Position numbers and translations under genes: made by a program. The notes below the pieces were generated by a model that saw only the letters and a program-made list of their open reading frames with translations, made no database searches and was not told the DNA's origin. Positions 21,973 to 33,908 of a DNA stretch of 64,000 bases are shown here, one piece after another. The stretch comes from Galeruca laticollis (taxonomy: Eukaryota; Arthropoda; Insecta; Coleoptera; Chrysomelidae), in contig OY998178.1 of the NCBI GenBank assembly GCA_963921935.1, positions 196,572,862 through 196,636,861 on the forward strand. The letters run 5' to 3'. Position 1 is the first letter of the stretch; the number at the start of each line of letters is the position of its first letter.

Positions 21973-23665
21973 ATGGCCAAGAGACCATGTGACTTGAAAG
22001 TGACTGAGTTAAGAGCAGAATTGGAAGATCGTGAGTTGGAAACGTCCGGTAAGAAAAATGAATTAGTAGAAAGACTTAAAGTGGCACTGGAAAATGAAGG
22101 CTTTGATCCAGAAACAGTTTTATTTAATAACGAGGCTTCCACCTTAATCTCGTCAATTTCTGCTATTATTCCTGCCAACATGGACGAGAAGATTTCTGTT
22201 ATCAAGAACGATATTTCTGATATGGAAGAGAAACTTTCAACGAGTGTGAAAAACGATATTTCTGATATAAAAAACGATATTTCTGCTATGAAGAACAACA
22301 TTCCTGTTAATACTGACGACAAGATTTCTACTTTGAAGAACGATGTATCTGCCCATATTTTAATGAAAATAGACATTTCCGCTGACGTTGAAACTGAAAT
22401 TTCGTGTATAAAATCTGAAAACGAGAATAAGTTGTCAACGATGGACGAGAAAATCGAGAAATTGACTGTCTCGACCCTTACTTCGTGGAATATGCTCATA
22501 TTAGTGTTTTTAAATGAAACTCAAGGTCTCTAGTTAATTCCACAATATAATACAAGTTATTGAAAATTCTAAAAAATTGACAATTGTTTCGATAAATCTG
22601 ACGATGATATTGATTTATCGAAACAATTGTCAATTTTTTAGAATTTTCAATAACTTGTATTATATTGTGGAATTAACTAGAGACCTTGAGTTTCATTTAA
22701 AAACACTAATGAGAAAATCGAGAATAAAATGTCAACGACGGACGAGAAAATCGAGAATAAGATAACAACGATGGACGAGAAGATTGAGAATAAGATTACA
22801 ACGATGAATGAGAAAATCAAGGATTTAGAAAAAAAGATAACAGATATAAGAACTCAAGACACGCCAGCGAAAGAATAGAAGACCGAGTAAACGAAACCTT
22901 GCAAGACAGGAAACACACCCAAAGTTAGAAGACATTTGCAGTTTTATGGAAAAATGTCATGGACCAATTATGTGAAACAGTTTCAAGCAGCCGTAGGAGT
23001 GAGTAATTGGTCATATACGGAGTAAGCAGTGAACCTAACTATAGCGCTTTGGGGAGATGCCTTAGATGTACTTCAGACGATACCGCTTGTAGAAACGGAT
23101 GAATTTGAGCTGCTGAAGGAGAGGTCACGAACATCTAGAACATTTGTACTAGTCCCAGCTGAAGAACCGAAGGCAGAAACGTGACGAAGCACTTCAAGAG
23201 TATGAAGTGGATATTGCCTGAATAGTTCGATTTGCTTATCCGTCAGCACCAGAGAACATGATAGAATGTCTGGGCATCCAGGCCTTTATTGACGGCTTAC
23301 GTGACCTCGATATGCAGAGGACGTTTCGTCTAACCCATCCGAAAACGTTAGTTGAAGCATTGACAGCTGCTCTTGAATATGAAGCAGCAACGAAAGCTTC
23401 AGGATATAACAAAATTAGGACCATCCAAGAAGAATGTGACGAAGACAGATTTTACCAGTTCGTCAGTTTAATACAAACTATGATGGACAAGAAGCCGAGA
23501 AAGATCAGATGCTGGAATTGTGGCGGGCTAGGGCATGTACGTAAATCGTCTAAGCGCCTCAAGACTCCTGCGAACCAAGAACCCCAGTCACAGGAAAACA
23601 AGAACGGGTCGGCTACGAGGGGGCAGCACCGACCCATGATCGTTCCAAAGACTCTCTCATACTGA
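21973..23665 (+). pseudogene. gag with SAP domain, coiled-coil repeats and zinc knuckle, disrupted
   Basis: The ATG at 21973 opens MAKRPCDLKVTELRAELEDR, a SAP-type helix-extension-helix (about residues 8-42) normally linked to chromatin or nucleic-acid binding. Heptad-like repeats follow (KNDISDI units, then DEKIENKITTM-type 11-residue units), with a MITE at 22504-22706 splitting them. After several stops, a capsid-like stretch (SWTNYVKQFQAAVG near 22950; WGDALDVLQTIP near 23050) and a zinc knuckle CWNCGGLGHVRKSS at ~23512-23553 appear. The knuckle has lost its last Cys. Confidence 0.8.
22504..22706. repeat. perfect-foldback MITE, 203 bp, inserted in gag
   Basis: It starts GTGTTTTTAAATGAAACTCA and ends with the inverse, arms of about 100 bases around a short centre. 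TA at 22502-22503 and 22707-22708 gives the target duplication, the pattern of a non-autonomous Tc1/mariner. The gag coiled-coil reading resumes immediately to its right (EKIENK). No coding capacity. Confidence 0.93.
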
Positions 23666-23700
23666 TAGCTTCTCTCAGATGTCGCAACGACAGTGTATAT

Positions 23701-24177
23701 ATGGATGGCGAAGTGAATGGAAAGAAATATGCTCTGCTGGTTGACACTGGAGCAACTATAACCGTTATACGACCGGAGATAATAAACTCCAAGAAGAAGC
23801 TTCTACCAACTAGACTGCGACTGCGGACCGCCACAGGTGAGAAAGCCAACGTTCACGGGGAAACACAAATCCAATTGGGAATTGGCGCAGAAAAGTTCAC
23901 ACAAACAGTAATCGTAGCTGACATTGAAGAAGACGTGATTCTGGGAATGAACCTAATGAATGTACATGGTTTCCAGTTAGACTTTGAGAATAAAACCAAT
24001 AAAGTGGGTTCCGAGGAGGTATTCCTTAATTCATATGAAGGTAGCGAGGTGTTGGCAGCTGTACAGGAAGATACCGTTCTACCTGTGCGAAACGAAACCA
24101 TGATAGTAGCACGGCTACAGGGAATCATGGAGGAAGGTACACCGGTTATGATGGAGCCAAGGAACCACGACGAATAA
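23701..24177 (+). pseudogene. gypsy aspartic protease
   Basis: The open stretch reads MDGEVNGKKYALLVDTGATITVI with the catalytic DTGA motif, then the flap region and ILGMNLMN, which matches the hydrophobic-hydrophobic-Gly motif near the end of retroviral-type proteases. It ends in a TAA at 24177 before the RT. It would cleave the polyprotein in an intact element. Confidence 0.85.
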
Positions 24178-24479
24178 GTTGGCGAAGCAGTACTAATTGG
24201 AAAAGGATTTATTACGTCGGCGAAAGAGATCACAGTACGTGTGATAAACATGAATAATCATCCAGTTACCATCAACAAGGAAACCGGGACTGAATCCTGC
24301 GTACCAGTGACGTCTATAGTTCGTCAAACAACGACCACTGAAAATTCTAATGCCAGATTAGAACAATGTCAGTAGCTGGTCAATCTTTGGATCGGGCTGG
24401 AAAAATGAGAATGAGAGAATTTCTCTTGCAGTATCGAGACCTATTCATACCAAAAGGAGGAAAGGCTGGTAGAACATCA

Positions 24480-25780
24480 GCCGGCAATCAGCTCAAAGAC
24501 TTGCACGAGTGAAGAGAGAGGAAGCTGAAAGAATAATTCGAGAGATGGCTAAAGAAAAAGTAATAGAACCATCTACTAGTCCATGGGTGTCGCCAGTAGT
24601 GCTCGTCAAAAATAAAGGAGGGAACTACGAGATTCTGCGTGAATTATCGCCAGCTAAACAACGTGACGAAGAAAGACAGCCGCGAATTGACGATACGCTA
24701 GATACTTTGGCCGGCAGCAAACTGTTATCCACCTTGGACCTGAAGTCTGGTTATTGGCAAGTGGAAATTGACCCAGAAGACGAAGAGAAGACTGCATTTA
24801 CCACCGGATCTGGATTATGGCAATCCAAAGTCATGTTATTTGGGCTCTGTAATGCGCCTGCGACATTTGAAACACTCATGGAAAATGTCTTTAGAGGGTT
24901 GTCTTGGAAAACATGCCTGGTCTATTTGGACGACATCGTAGTACTGGGGAAGACATTTGACGAACACCTGAAGAATTTGGAAGACGTATTCAAACGACTC
25001 CAAGCTGCCCAGATCATGTTAAACCCGAAGAAATGTCAGCTGTTCCAAAACCGAGTCAACTATCTAGGTCATATAGTATGCAATTAAGGAGTTGCGGTGG
25101 ATCCAGAGAAAATTGATTCCATTCAGCACTGGCCGCAACCAACCGACAAACATCAAATTAGGAGTTTCCTTGGACTTTGCACGTATTATAGAAGATTTAT
25201 CAGGAAGTTTGGAGATATTGCCATGCCTCTAACTCGACTCACAGAAGAATCAAGAGCTTTCCAATGGGACAAAGAGTGTCAAACGGCGTTTGATACCTTG
25301 AAGAGTCATTTAACCTCGACGCCGATATTAGGATATCCATTACCAGAGGGAGACTTTATTCTTGACACTGACGCAAGCAACGTAGAAATTGGTGGAGTGC
25401 TCTCACAGATCCAAAAAGGGCAAGAAAGAGTGCTGGGATATTTCAGTAAATTCCTTTCCAAACCAGAACAAAACTACTGTGTCACAAGAGGAGAACTTTT
25501 GGTGGTAGTGAAGTCCGTGTAACACTTTTTACAGTATCCCTATGGTAGGAAATTTTTAATCCGGACTGATCATGCAGCACTCAAGTGGTTGATGCAGTTC
25601 ATGAATCCTGAGGGCCAGATCGCTAGATGGATTGAACGACTTCAAGAGTACGATTTCAACATCGAACATCGAGCTGGTGTGAGTCACCGAAATGCCAACT
25701 CCCTGTCCAGACGGCCGTGCATAACAGACTGTTCCTACTGCAACAAGGCGGAATCTAGGGAAGTTGCAGTTTCAAGAACT
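24480..25780 (+). pseudogene. gypsy reverse transcriptase and RNase H
   Basis: RT motifs: EPSTSPWVSPVVLVKNK, LKSGYWQVEI (first Asp region), FGLCNAPATF, and VYLDDIVV with the catalytic Asp pair near 24925. The usual VDYRxLN motif is scrambled near 24630-24665 by small indels. TAA at 25085-25087 and another stop near 25520 break the frame. RNase H follows: LDTDASNVEIGGVLSQ, LSKPEQNYCVTRGELL, and RTDHAALKWL near 25560-25590. Confidence 0.88.
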
Positions 25781-26099
25781 ACTGTAGTCAACGAGGAATG
25801 GTCACCCACCAGGATCAGAGAAGATCAGGAGAATTATCCTCTCCTGAAGGTGATCCGGCAATGGAAGAAGAAAATCGGCGACCTACCTGGCAAGAAATGT
25901 CAAGATTGTTACCGAAACTCAAGGCGTATTGGGCTCAGTGGGGCCCTCTTTTCCTGGAAGAAGGGATGTTGAAAAGAGTCCTTGAAAACGATGATGGTTC
26001 CGAGTTTATGAGACAGCTATTGATCCTGAGAACAAGAGTAGCTGGAGTACTAAAGAAGTTTTACGAGTCCATCGGAAGGTCATCTGGGAGTGAAGAAAA

Positions 26100-27110
26100 T
26101 CCTAAAGAGAATCCGTGAGAGGTTTTATTGAATGAACAGCTCCGATGATGTGAAGGGCTGATGTAAGAAATGTACGACTTGTGCTAAGAGTAATGGACCA
26201 CATCGCAAGCAAAAGGCACCTATGAAACAGTAAAATGTTGGGAACCCTTTCGAAGGATTGCTTTAGATTTCGCCCGGACCATTTTCGACGACAGATAATG
26301 GTAGCAAATACATACCGGTTGTAATGGATTATTTCACAAAGTGGGTGGAAATTTACGCGATCCCGAACCAAGAGGCCAAAACTGTCGTGGATGTATTGGT
26401 GAAATAATTTATCAGCCGATATGGAGTACCATTGGAAGTCCACAGTCACCAGAGAAGAAATTTCGAAAGCCATCTATTCCAGGAGATTTGCGAGAAGCTG
26501 GGAATTAAGAAGACCAGGACAACAGCATTACATCCACAGTCAAATGGAATGGTCGAGAGAATGAACAAGACTATTGGAAAATACCTGTCCACAGTAGTTT
26601 CCAGCCATCAGAGAGATTGAGACCAGTATCTTTTCCTAGTCGCATTGGCTTATCGATCTGCCCTCAATGAGCCCACGGGTGGAACACCTGCGAAAATTCT
26701 GTTTGGATGTGAAATGAGGCTTCCTTTTGACCTGGATATTGGCTGTCGGCCTGGAGAAGATCTAGCAGGAGAAGACTACGTGATCCAATTGATAAGAAGG
26801 CTGAACGATATTCATGAATTAGTTCGAACAAATCTTTAAGTTGTGAGCGACAGAATGAAAAGTCGGTACGACACGCAGGCCACAGAAGGCGGTTTTCAAG
26901 AGGAGAAAAGCATTTTCTCCAAAATTACAAAAATCCTGGGAAGGTCCATACGTAATCAAGAAAAGGGTAAATGATGTTATATATCGCATAAGCAAGATCC
27001 CCAACAAAAAACCAAAAGTAGTTCACCAAAAGCGACTAGCGCCATTCGAAGGAGACTATGACCTAGAGAAAGGAGTAAACCATATTCGAGAAGTATCTGA
27101 CCCTACCTTC
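26100..27110 (+). pseudogene. gypsy integrase, frameshifted
   Basis: A zinc-binding HHCC part is implied near 26080-26190 (MKGWCKKCTTCAKSN-like reading in shifted frames). The catalytic core at 26270-26620 reads DYFTKWVEIYAIPNQ (first Asp region), RRNFESHLFQEICEKLGI, and HPQSNGMVERMNKTI with the catalytic Glu. The C-terminal part at 26645-27060 includes ALNEPTGGTPAKILFG and SWEGPYVIKKR (GPY/F module), then RLAPFEGDYD. It continues in frame into the macro domain. Confidence 0.85.
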
Positions 27111-27525
27111 GATGAATTTATGGGCGCGTATGGAGGTACCGGGAAAGCTAGATATGGAGTCACTTCAGAACAACGACAAGATTTGTTCACTCTCCCGGAA
27201 GATTATTCACTGGCATACAACATCCCCGCCCGTTTCAAGAACGCACGAGGGCTGGCATTCGTGTTTCGAAATACCAGACCAGATTCCAGCCCCTGGCAAG
27301 CCACTGAAACTGAAATATAATTTGCGGTAGGTCTTCTACATGGTAACTAACAATGAATTTCAAGATCGCTCTACCTAACGCGATTTGTGGGAAGCACTTC
27401 GAAACCTCCGAGACCATCTGTTGGAATAGCGAGTAACCAGTTGGATTGGCGAGTTATCAGGAACATGGTAGAGATTATCTTTCGATATACCGGTGTCCAG
27501 ATATTAATTTGCAGCTACAACCCCT
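27110..27525 (+). pseudogene. macro domain fused to the end of gypsy pol, broken
   Basis: The integrase tail runs without a break into FDEFMGAYGGTGKARYG, then DLFTLPEDYSLAYNIPARFKNARGLAFVFRN-type sequence (27180-27275). This resembles the first strands and the GIA-type loop of small macro domains such as OARD1. After a frame break, YMVTNN (~27338), RDLWEALRNLRDHLLE (~27380-27425, with stops) and QLDWRVIRNMVEIIF then TGVQILICSYNP (27437-27522) match the rest of the fold in order. Macro domains bind or hydrolyse ADP-ribose and its derivatives. Assignment is by pattern and is inferred; the frame is broken several times. Confidence 0.65.
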
Positions 27526-27534
27526 GTTATGAGT

Positions 27535-27660
27535 ATCCGATGAGGACGGTGCCCTGCTATTTCCATAAGATCGGACAGTGTAGAAATGGGGCCAGTTGCC
27601 GATTCAAACATCCAGTCTCGGCTACACAAAAGTTCCAGGAGGAACTGCCATTTGAGGAGG
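27535..27660 (+). other. CCCH zinc finger after the macro domain
   Basis: In the same frame as the macro end, 27554-27612 encodes PCYFHKIGQCRNGASCRFKHP. Ligand spacing is C-x7-C-x5-C-x3-H, the exact C3H1 pattern of RNA-binding zinc fingers. The frame ends within the polypurine tract and LTR start. No stop separates macro from finger over 27430-27660. Confidence 0.8.
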
Positions 27661-27666
27661 GGGTAA
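27654..27666 (+). other. polypurine tract
   Basis: GAGGAGGGGGTAA directly precedes the 3' LTR start at 27667, where plus-strand priming would occur. It overlaps the last codons of the CCCH frame. Confidence 0.75.
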
Positions 27667-28149
27667 TGTTACGAAAGAGCGCACTGGTATATTCCCTGAA
27701 TCCGACTCTGCCTAAGCCATGTATGAAAGTTAAAATTATGGCTGGTGCGCTGGGATTTCTTAGAATTGTTTACGATTGTAACTATCTTATCTAAACATTG
27801 TTTTTGTGACCAGTCTTATCTAGAAAATGCCAGAGCCAATTGTTTTTGTGTGAGCCGCAATCTAGAATCATCTAGTAAAAAAGACACTAATATATAAATA
27901 ACCGATCAGGGAGAATTCAGTTTAGTTGAGAAAGTGATCTCGACAAATAAACAAGAATACATTGAAATAGCGAACAGTAAAGTTTTGATATAAATTAATA
28001 ATTAAGGTTGAGTGTATATAAATCAAATTTAAGTGAATAGTTAAGTGTATATAAATTGAGTGTTCAAATAAATTAGTAAGTAGCCATACCGTGTGTTTAA
28101 AAATGTATCCCACCAGTTTACTGTTTAAATAAATTAGAAAAACATTACA
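27667..28149 (+). repeat. 3' LTR of the SAP/macro gypsy element
   Basis: 483 bases, TGTTACGAAAGAG to AACATTACA, followed by the GTAT duplication at 28150-28153. It matches 21429-21928 apart from many substitutions and a missing internal block near its end. Confidence 0.93.
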
Positions 28150-28153
28150 GTAT

Positions 28154-28769
28154 AATATTTCCATGTTTTCAGTCATTTTAGGATGCATAATTATTCGACG
28201 AAAAAGAACATGCACTGTAAATTGTCATTTCCACAACCAATCTATCTACATTCAATGGTCTTTCTGTTCAGAACCAAGTATTTTTTGATGATTCATCCAA
28301 TCTTTTATTGACATATGCCTCAATTTCCATGTCTTTGTTTCTCAGATAATTGTACATAGATTCACTTCTTTGTTTATTTTCTAACAAACGACTCAAATTA
28401 CCATTTTAAGGCACATGAATTCAGTTGCTAGAAGACCCGGAGAGGAATTATAGGCGAGTACCAAAGTGTATTCTGGAAAATGCGTTAAAAGCATGATGCA
28501 TGTATTCAGACCGTTCCTTGTAATTGCTCCGACCCTTCCATAAAATTTACTTACATTTGAATGTATAAATATACTCAGTGATAATGGAACCCGAATACCC
28601 AGTAAACATTATTATATTTTGATAATATTGAGCATACATATCATGAAGTTCGTAATATGTAAACGATCAAAGTTTTACTCCAATCGGGAGAGGATAATCT
28701 AAGTCTTGCTCACCAACTATAATAACGGGTTTAAACTGCACGATTTCTTCCACATTTCCTAATGCGTCT
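28154..28769. other. 0.6 kb with no recognisable gene
   Basis: AT-rich sequence, stops in every frame, no terminal repeats or known motifs seen. Confidence 0.35.
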
Positions 28770-29180
28770 AGCCATACTAATAATCAAGTGCTCAATATCC
28801 TCTTTGTGTATCTCATTCAATGCCACCTCCATCTCATGTCGAGGAGCCCTCATAGTATGAAGAGTACGCTGTAACTTTCTACTGATTATGTACCACACTT
28901 GTTCAATTGGACAAATTCGGAGGTGTTAGGGTCCAAGGAAGAAGATTGACTTGAGCCTGGTGTCTGGTTATATTTTTCCCAGCGTTATCTTGCTGAAAAG
29001 TTGAATTTTGAAGTATCCTGAGGTAATGAATCAGATGAGGTTCCAGTATTCCTTGAATTTATCGTCGTGAAAGTTTAGGCAGAACCAGGATCACTGAATA
29101 TGATAGTGTTCCATTCCCGATTCCACACCAATTGTTCTTGGCACCACTGAAATCGATTTTTCCGGTGTTTCATAGTTGAA
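28770..29180 (-). pseudogene. Tc1-like transposase C-terminal relic
   Basis: Reading the minus strand in shifting frames: REWNTIIFSD near 29095-29125 (first catalytic Asp, normally FSDESRF), FQQDNAG near 28985-29005 (second Asp), IEQVWYIISRKLQRTLHTMRAP near 28845-28905 (third region; the acidic residue of PIE is kept) and MARRIRK near 28770. Spacing suits a DD34E Tc1 element. Stops and frameshifts abound, and the N-terminal half and ends were not found. Confidence 0.75.
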
Positions 29181-29399
29181 GCTAGCACCAACAGAGGTCA
29201 ATATGAAAAAAGTCCATACCTTTTTATCCGTCTATAAACACTTCTCATTTCAAGGACCCTTTCATGTTCTGCAATCCACTGGGTCGCTATTGTACTTGTC
29301 GATGAGAAACGACTCTCCAGCTAATAACTTTAGGCGACGATCTTGGCCCTCTGTTGTCCTGCTTACTTGTTCTGTGCCTCTTGCCAATTTAATTAAAAA

Positions 29400-30240
29400 T
29401 ATTGTACTTTAAAAGGTTGAACGTAAAACAAAAAAAGACATCTCAGTTTTAAATTTTATTAAAAAAATACAATACAAAATAATAACCCCTCAGTTACAAA
29501 ATCTGACAAAGGAAATGCAACTGTTATTTTAAAAAGATTATGAATCTAAAATTAATGACTTCATAGAATCTGCTATATTAAAAACTGAAGATTTTAAGTC
29601 AAAAATAAAACTTTATAGAACGTAGCGATGTACAAATTCTTAGAGCAGACCCAACAAAAAGTTTTCTAATAATGTAAGAGAGATTGTTATCAATTGAAAT
29701 TATCTTTTAAGTTATTATAAAACGAATTACCTCATAAATAAAAATATTAAATCTCCACAATTATATGGAACCATTAAATTACATAAATATTGAAACCAAT
29801 TAGACCTGTTGTTTATTATATAATATTAATAATAATAAATAAGCAAAGGAACTAAAAAATATACTTAATTATTAAGGATATATTTCTAAATACTCAATTA
29901 AAAATTCACCATAGAAATTGAAAACAACAATAATATTAATTTTCTAGATTTGATACTAATTAAAACCAATAACAATAAAATAAAAACTAATTTATTTACA
30001 AGAGATACTTGGTCAGGACGATATCTAAATTATAATTCATGCCATCCAAAAATACAAAAAAATAGTGTTCTAAAAGGATTAATATATAGAGCTATAAACC
30101 TAAATATCGCCTTGAAGTAATTAAAAATCTTAAGATCCTTTTAGAAAATAATCATTATCCTTCAAATCAAATAAATAAAATTATTCAACAACATTCATAC
30201 AAATATCACAACAAAATCAAATAAAATTCAAAAATTCATA

Positions 30241-30241
<1 letters not shown>
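29400..30241 (+). pseudogene. Penelope-like element reverse transcriptase relic
   Basis: Broken frames give the Penelope RT series in order: SDKGNATVIL near 29500-29530, DYESKINDFIES, PQLYGTIKLHK near 29755-29790, then NNINFLDLILIK near 29930-29960 and TWSGRYLNYNSCHP near 30007-30050. The last two are the blocks around the primer-grip region before the thumb. The sequence is strongly AT-biased with many stops. It breaks off at the (TA)n tract at 30242, so its GIY-YIG end is absent. Confidence 0.75.

Positions 30242-30297
<56 letters not shown>
30242..30297. repeat. (TA)n microsatellite 1
   Basis: About 56 bases of alternating TA. It forms the junction between the Penelope relic and the start (TGAACCAGATATC) of an LTR. 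Confidence 0.98.
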
Positions 30298-30299
<2 letters not shown>

Positions 30300-33200
30300 A
30301 ACCAGATATCATAGATATTAAAAGAATTAGTTCTATAAAACTATGTTGCTAGTATGAAAATGTTTGAAAATAATATAATTCAAAGAAAACACAATTAAAA
30401 AGGAAACACTTTTCTTAATTCAAAAGCACATCAAGATATATTAAATAATAGCCTATAACAATATAATAAATAAAGGAATTACCTCAATAATAACATAAAA
30501 TATAGAGATTGCCTAACCAATGTAATGATATAAATAAAGTTGCCTAAGACGAAGAATATCTTCTGTAACGTGATCAGCTGTTCACCTAAAAAGAAACAAT
30601 TATATTATCAAGTCAAGAGAATTTTAGATATAAGTAGTTACATTAGAATACAAATATAAATGTTTATTAGAATAAGGAGTAGGTCAGAAGAAGCTGTAAA
30701 TAAAATAATAGACATAAGTATAGATTAAAAAAAAATTCAATATTAATTAAGTATATCATGCTAGGTAATATTATAGGATAGATCGTGTTCTTTGTTGATT
30801 AAGCAGATGATAGTCCAAACGATTCTTCACACTTCTTCATCAAGAAACTAAAAAAAGACAAAAAAAATATATATGATACATATCATATAATATAAATCGA
30901 AACTTATTAGGTGAAACTTAGGAATGGAATAAATAGTTTAGAGTAAACAGAGGGAAATTCAAACAGGGCAAACAAATAGGTAATGATAAATAAGATTAGA
31001 TAATAGGTAGATGTAAGGTTTTTCATGTTTTCATATGCAGTAGAATGGCAGATATATATCATCAACTATACATAGCAATAATCTGAAACAAAAAAGGAAA
31101 ATATATAAATGATTGATTATATGTAATCTTAAGTAAATTTCAATATAAAGTAATGAAATTTGGGAAATTATTCTATAGAGAGGACAATAAATTAGAATTT
31201 ACACTTATTAACAAGAACAAGAAGGATTCAGGAAGGATAAGTTATATATCAAATGAATAAACAAGAAAAGGGAAGGAAAGGAAAGAAAGTTTAAACCAAG
31301 ATATAGAACAGAAGATATTCATATCAGATAAAATTTTATAGGAATTATGGAGAAAAGTTGAAAATGAAATATGGAAGTAAATATTTATATAGAATATAAT
31401 ATGATTAATTATTATGAGATAGGGAGATATGAAATATGAAGTATAATGTAATGAGTATATTGATGAAATAAAGTTGATGAATTATAATTAAAGAATTATG
31501 AAAATGAATATAAATAGGGATAGAAAGCAAAGAAAAAAAGGTTAGACTATAGGAGCAATTCTATTGATATGAATATGGGTTGAGAATATGATATGAGGAG
31601 TATATCGAAAAATAAAATATAATGAAATAAAAAAGAAATAAGTTGATATATAAATGGATGTTAGCAGGGAAATGATAGTTAAGAACTAATATTAAGCATA
31701 GAAATTGATATTGATCCTAATCAAGTGTATTTTAGGAAAGAATATTGATACATCTATTGAAAGAAAGAGGGATTGTAATAAAAAAATTATGTGAACATCT
31801 ATTCGAGAATTAGAAAATAAAGTTATAGAAAATGAAGATTATGCTATAATGTTATAAAAATTTAAATAGAAAAATATCAATCATTTATAGTTAGAAAATT
31901 AAAATTTAAATAAATATCCAAGGTATGGATATCATTTAAATTTAAATTTGAGGGGAATTTGAACCAGATATCATATATATTAAAAAAATTCAGTTGTGTA
32001 TGAATATTTTGCCTATATGAAAATAGATTGAAATGTTGTAATTTAAGGAAACATTATATAAAGAAAACACCATTCATAATGAAAAGCATATAAATGAAAG
32101 ATATGATAAATAATTCGTTTATAACAAAAATAAATAAAGAAATTACCTTAATAACTGCATAAAATTAGAAACTGCCTAACAAATGTAGTGGAGAAAACTA
32201 AAGCTGCCCAAGATGATGAATGATTATTTGCTATAGCTTAGTCAGTTGTTCATCTAAAATAAAACTAATCTTAATATAGTCAATTCATAATTATTATCAG
32301 TTTAAATAGTTAAGATATTAAGCATATACATATTTAAGAGAATAAGGAAAATAAGTTTCATAGATAAGTTCATAATGACATAGAGAAAATTATATCTTGC
32401 AAAGTAGAATAAATTAAGAGTCAATAAAGAATAATGTGTGAATGAATTTAAAGAAATATTTGATAAGACAGTATAGAATTAATGTATATAATATAAAACA
32501 AAGAATATAGAGAGGTTACATGAAAGAATTTATGTTCATAAATAAATATAATTGTCACAATACTAAATTGTCAAAAACAAAACTAGATAATGGACTATAA
32601 AAAGGTAATTATGTATATCATCAACTCTAAAGTATTTATTTGATAACAATTCAAGGAACTCTAAATAAAACTTATAATGCCAAGTGAATTTACATTAGTA
32701 CATGTATAAAACTTTTCTGTATGTGAAATAAATTTTAACATAATTCGACTGCTCAAAACAATATGTGATTGGTCTAAAAACAGTGACAGAACGAATTTCA
32801 ATCAATGAAGAAAAAACAATTTTTCAAATAGTGACCTAACAAACAAAATGTTTGTTTGCTAGAAAAAAATTGAGAATCGGCAGGGAAGCGTTAGTAGTTG
32901 GGAGTCGGCGTCGAGATAAGAAGAGGCTTATGTAAATGTGTTCCCGAAATATTATGGAATTTCCCAATTCTCATGCCTAAACGTACGAATGACTGTTAAA
33001 TAATAAACTACTAATACTTACAAACAGTTATATCCAGTTTTCCTGGGAGAACAATCAATATTTCTCCTAATTATTGGTGTTGGAACTTCGATAGAGTATT
33101 CCTGGGTCCAGAGGTGTTCATCCCAAGTCCAGTGCTCATTTAAAATATTATTGGCCAATAATAAGAGTTAAAATATCACAAACTTAACTTAGTGTATAAT

Positions 33201-33908
33201 TTCATGAAATTAACAAACTTTGCGGCAATGATCGATCTAAAAAAGAAAGAAAACGAACTTTATATAGATAATTAATTAAACAAATCTTTAATACTAATTA
33301 AAAAGGCCTAATTCGATATAAATAAAGCTTATACTTACGGCATTTTCTAATATCATAATGAAGATTCTTCATAAATTTTTCATGTAATATTTCCATGTGT
33401 ATATAAATCTATTTCTTCCACAGCAATTTGTAATTCGTATATGTATATTTCACCATAAATTCTTTTATATATAAAACCATATCTATATTCAACGACGAAA
33501 ACTTTGTGTTTATTAAACAGCTCACAGATGTTATGCATCGTAAAGTTTCCGTTTGCGTCGCTCTGAACCACGTGACTAGAGTTAAGCAAGCGCACAGGAT
33601 GGTATATAAAAATCAATAATATCATTTCGTACTCCAAAGGCGTCGCAGTTTATAAATATTAAATTGAAAAGTTGTCTCAAAAAATTAAAATATTTTACAA
33701 GTAAAGTGTTTTTTTTATTTTATATGAGTGAAATATATCTACGGAAGCCAGTACTCAAAGAGAAACAGGGTTTCATGCTCTACCGAACCAATAATATAAT
33801 TATCACATAAAAACAATAAACTATATATAAATAAACAACTGAGCTAGCCACATCACAATGAATAAATAAGTAAATATCTAATTTAATTATAATAATAACA
33901 TACCAGTT

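Larger units (their letters stand above)
21429..28149 (+). mobile_element. Ty3/gypsy retrotransposon with both LTRs and GTAT target duplication
   Basis: LTRs start TGTTACGAAAGAG and end ...AAAAACATTACA. GTAT flanks both sides (21425-21428 and 28150-28153), so this is one insertion. The interior has gag, protease, RT, RNase H and integrase in gypsy order, then a macro domain and a CCCH zinc finger. A palindromic MITE sits in gag. Many stops and shifts show it is old, and the LTRs differ at many positions plus a ~17-20 base indel. Confidence 0.93.

Noticed and set aside
29176..29412. 78-codon open frame on the plus strand beside the Tc1 relic
   Set aside because: It has no recognisable motif and overlaps the edge of the minus-strand relic.
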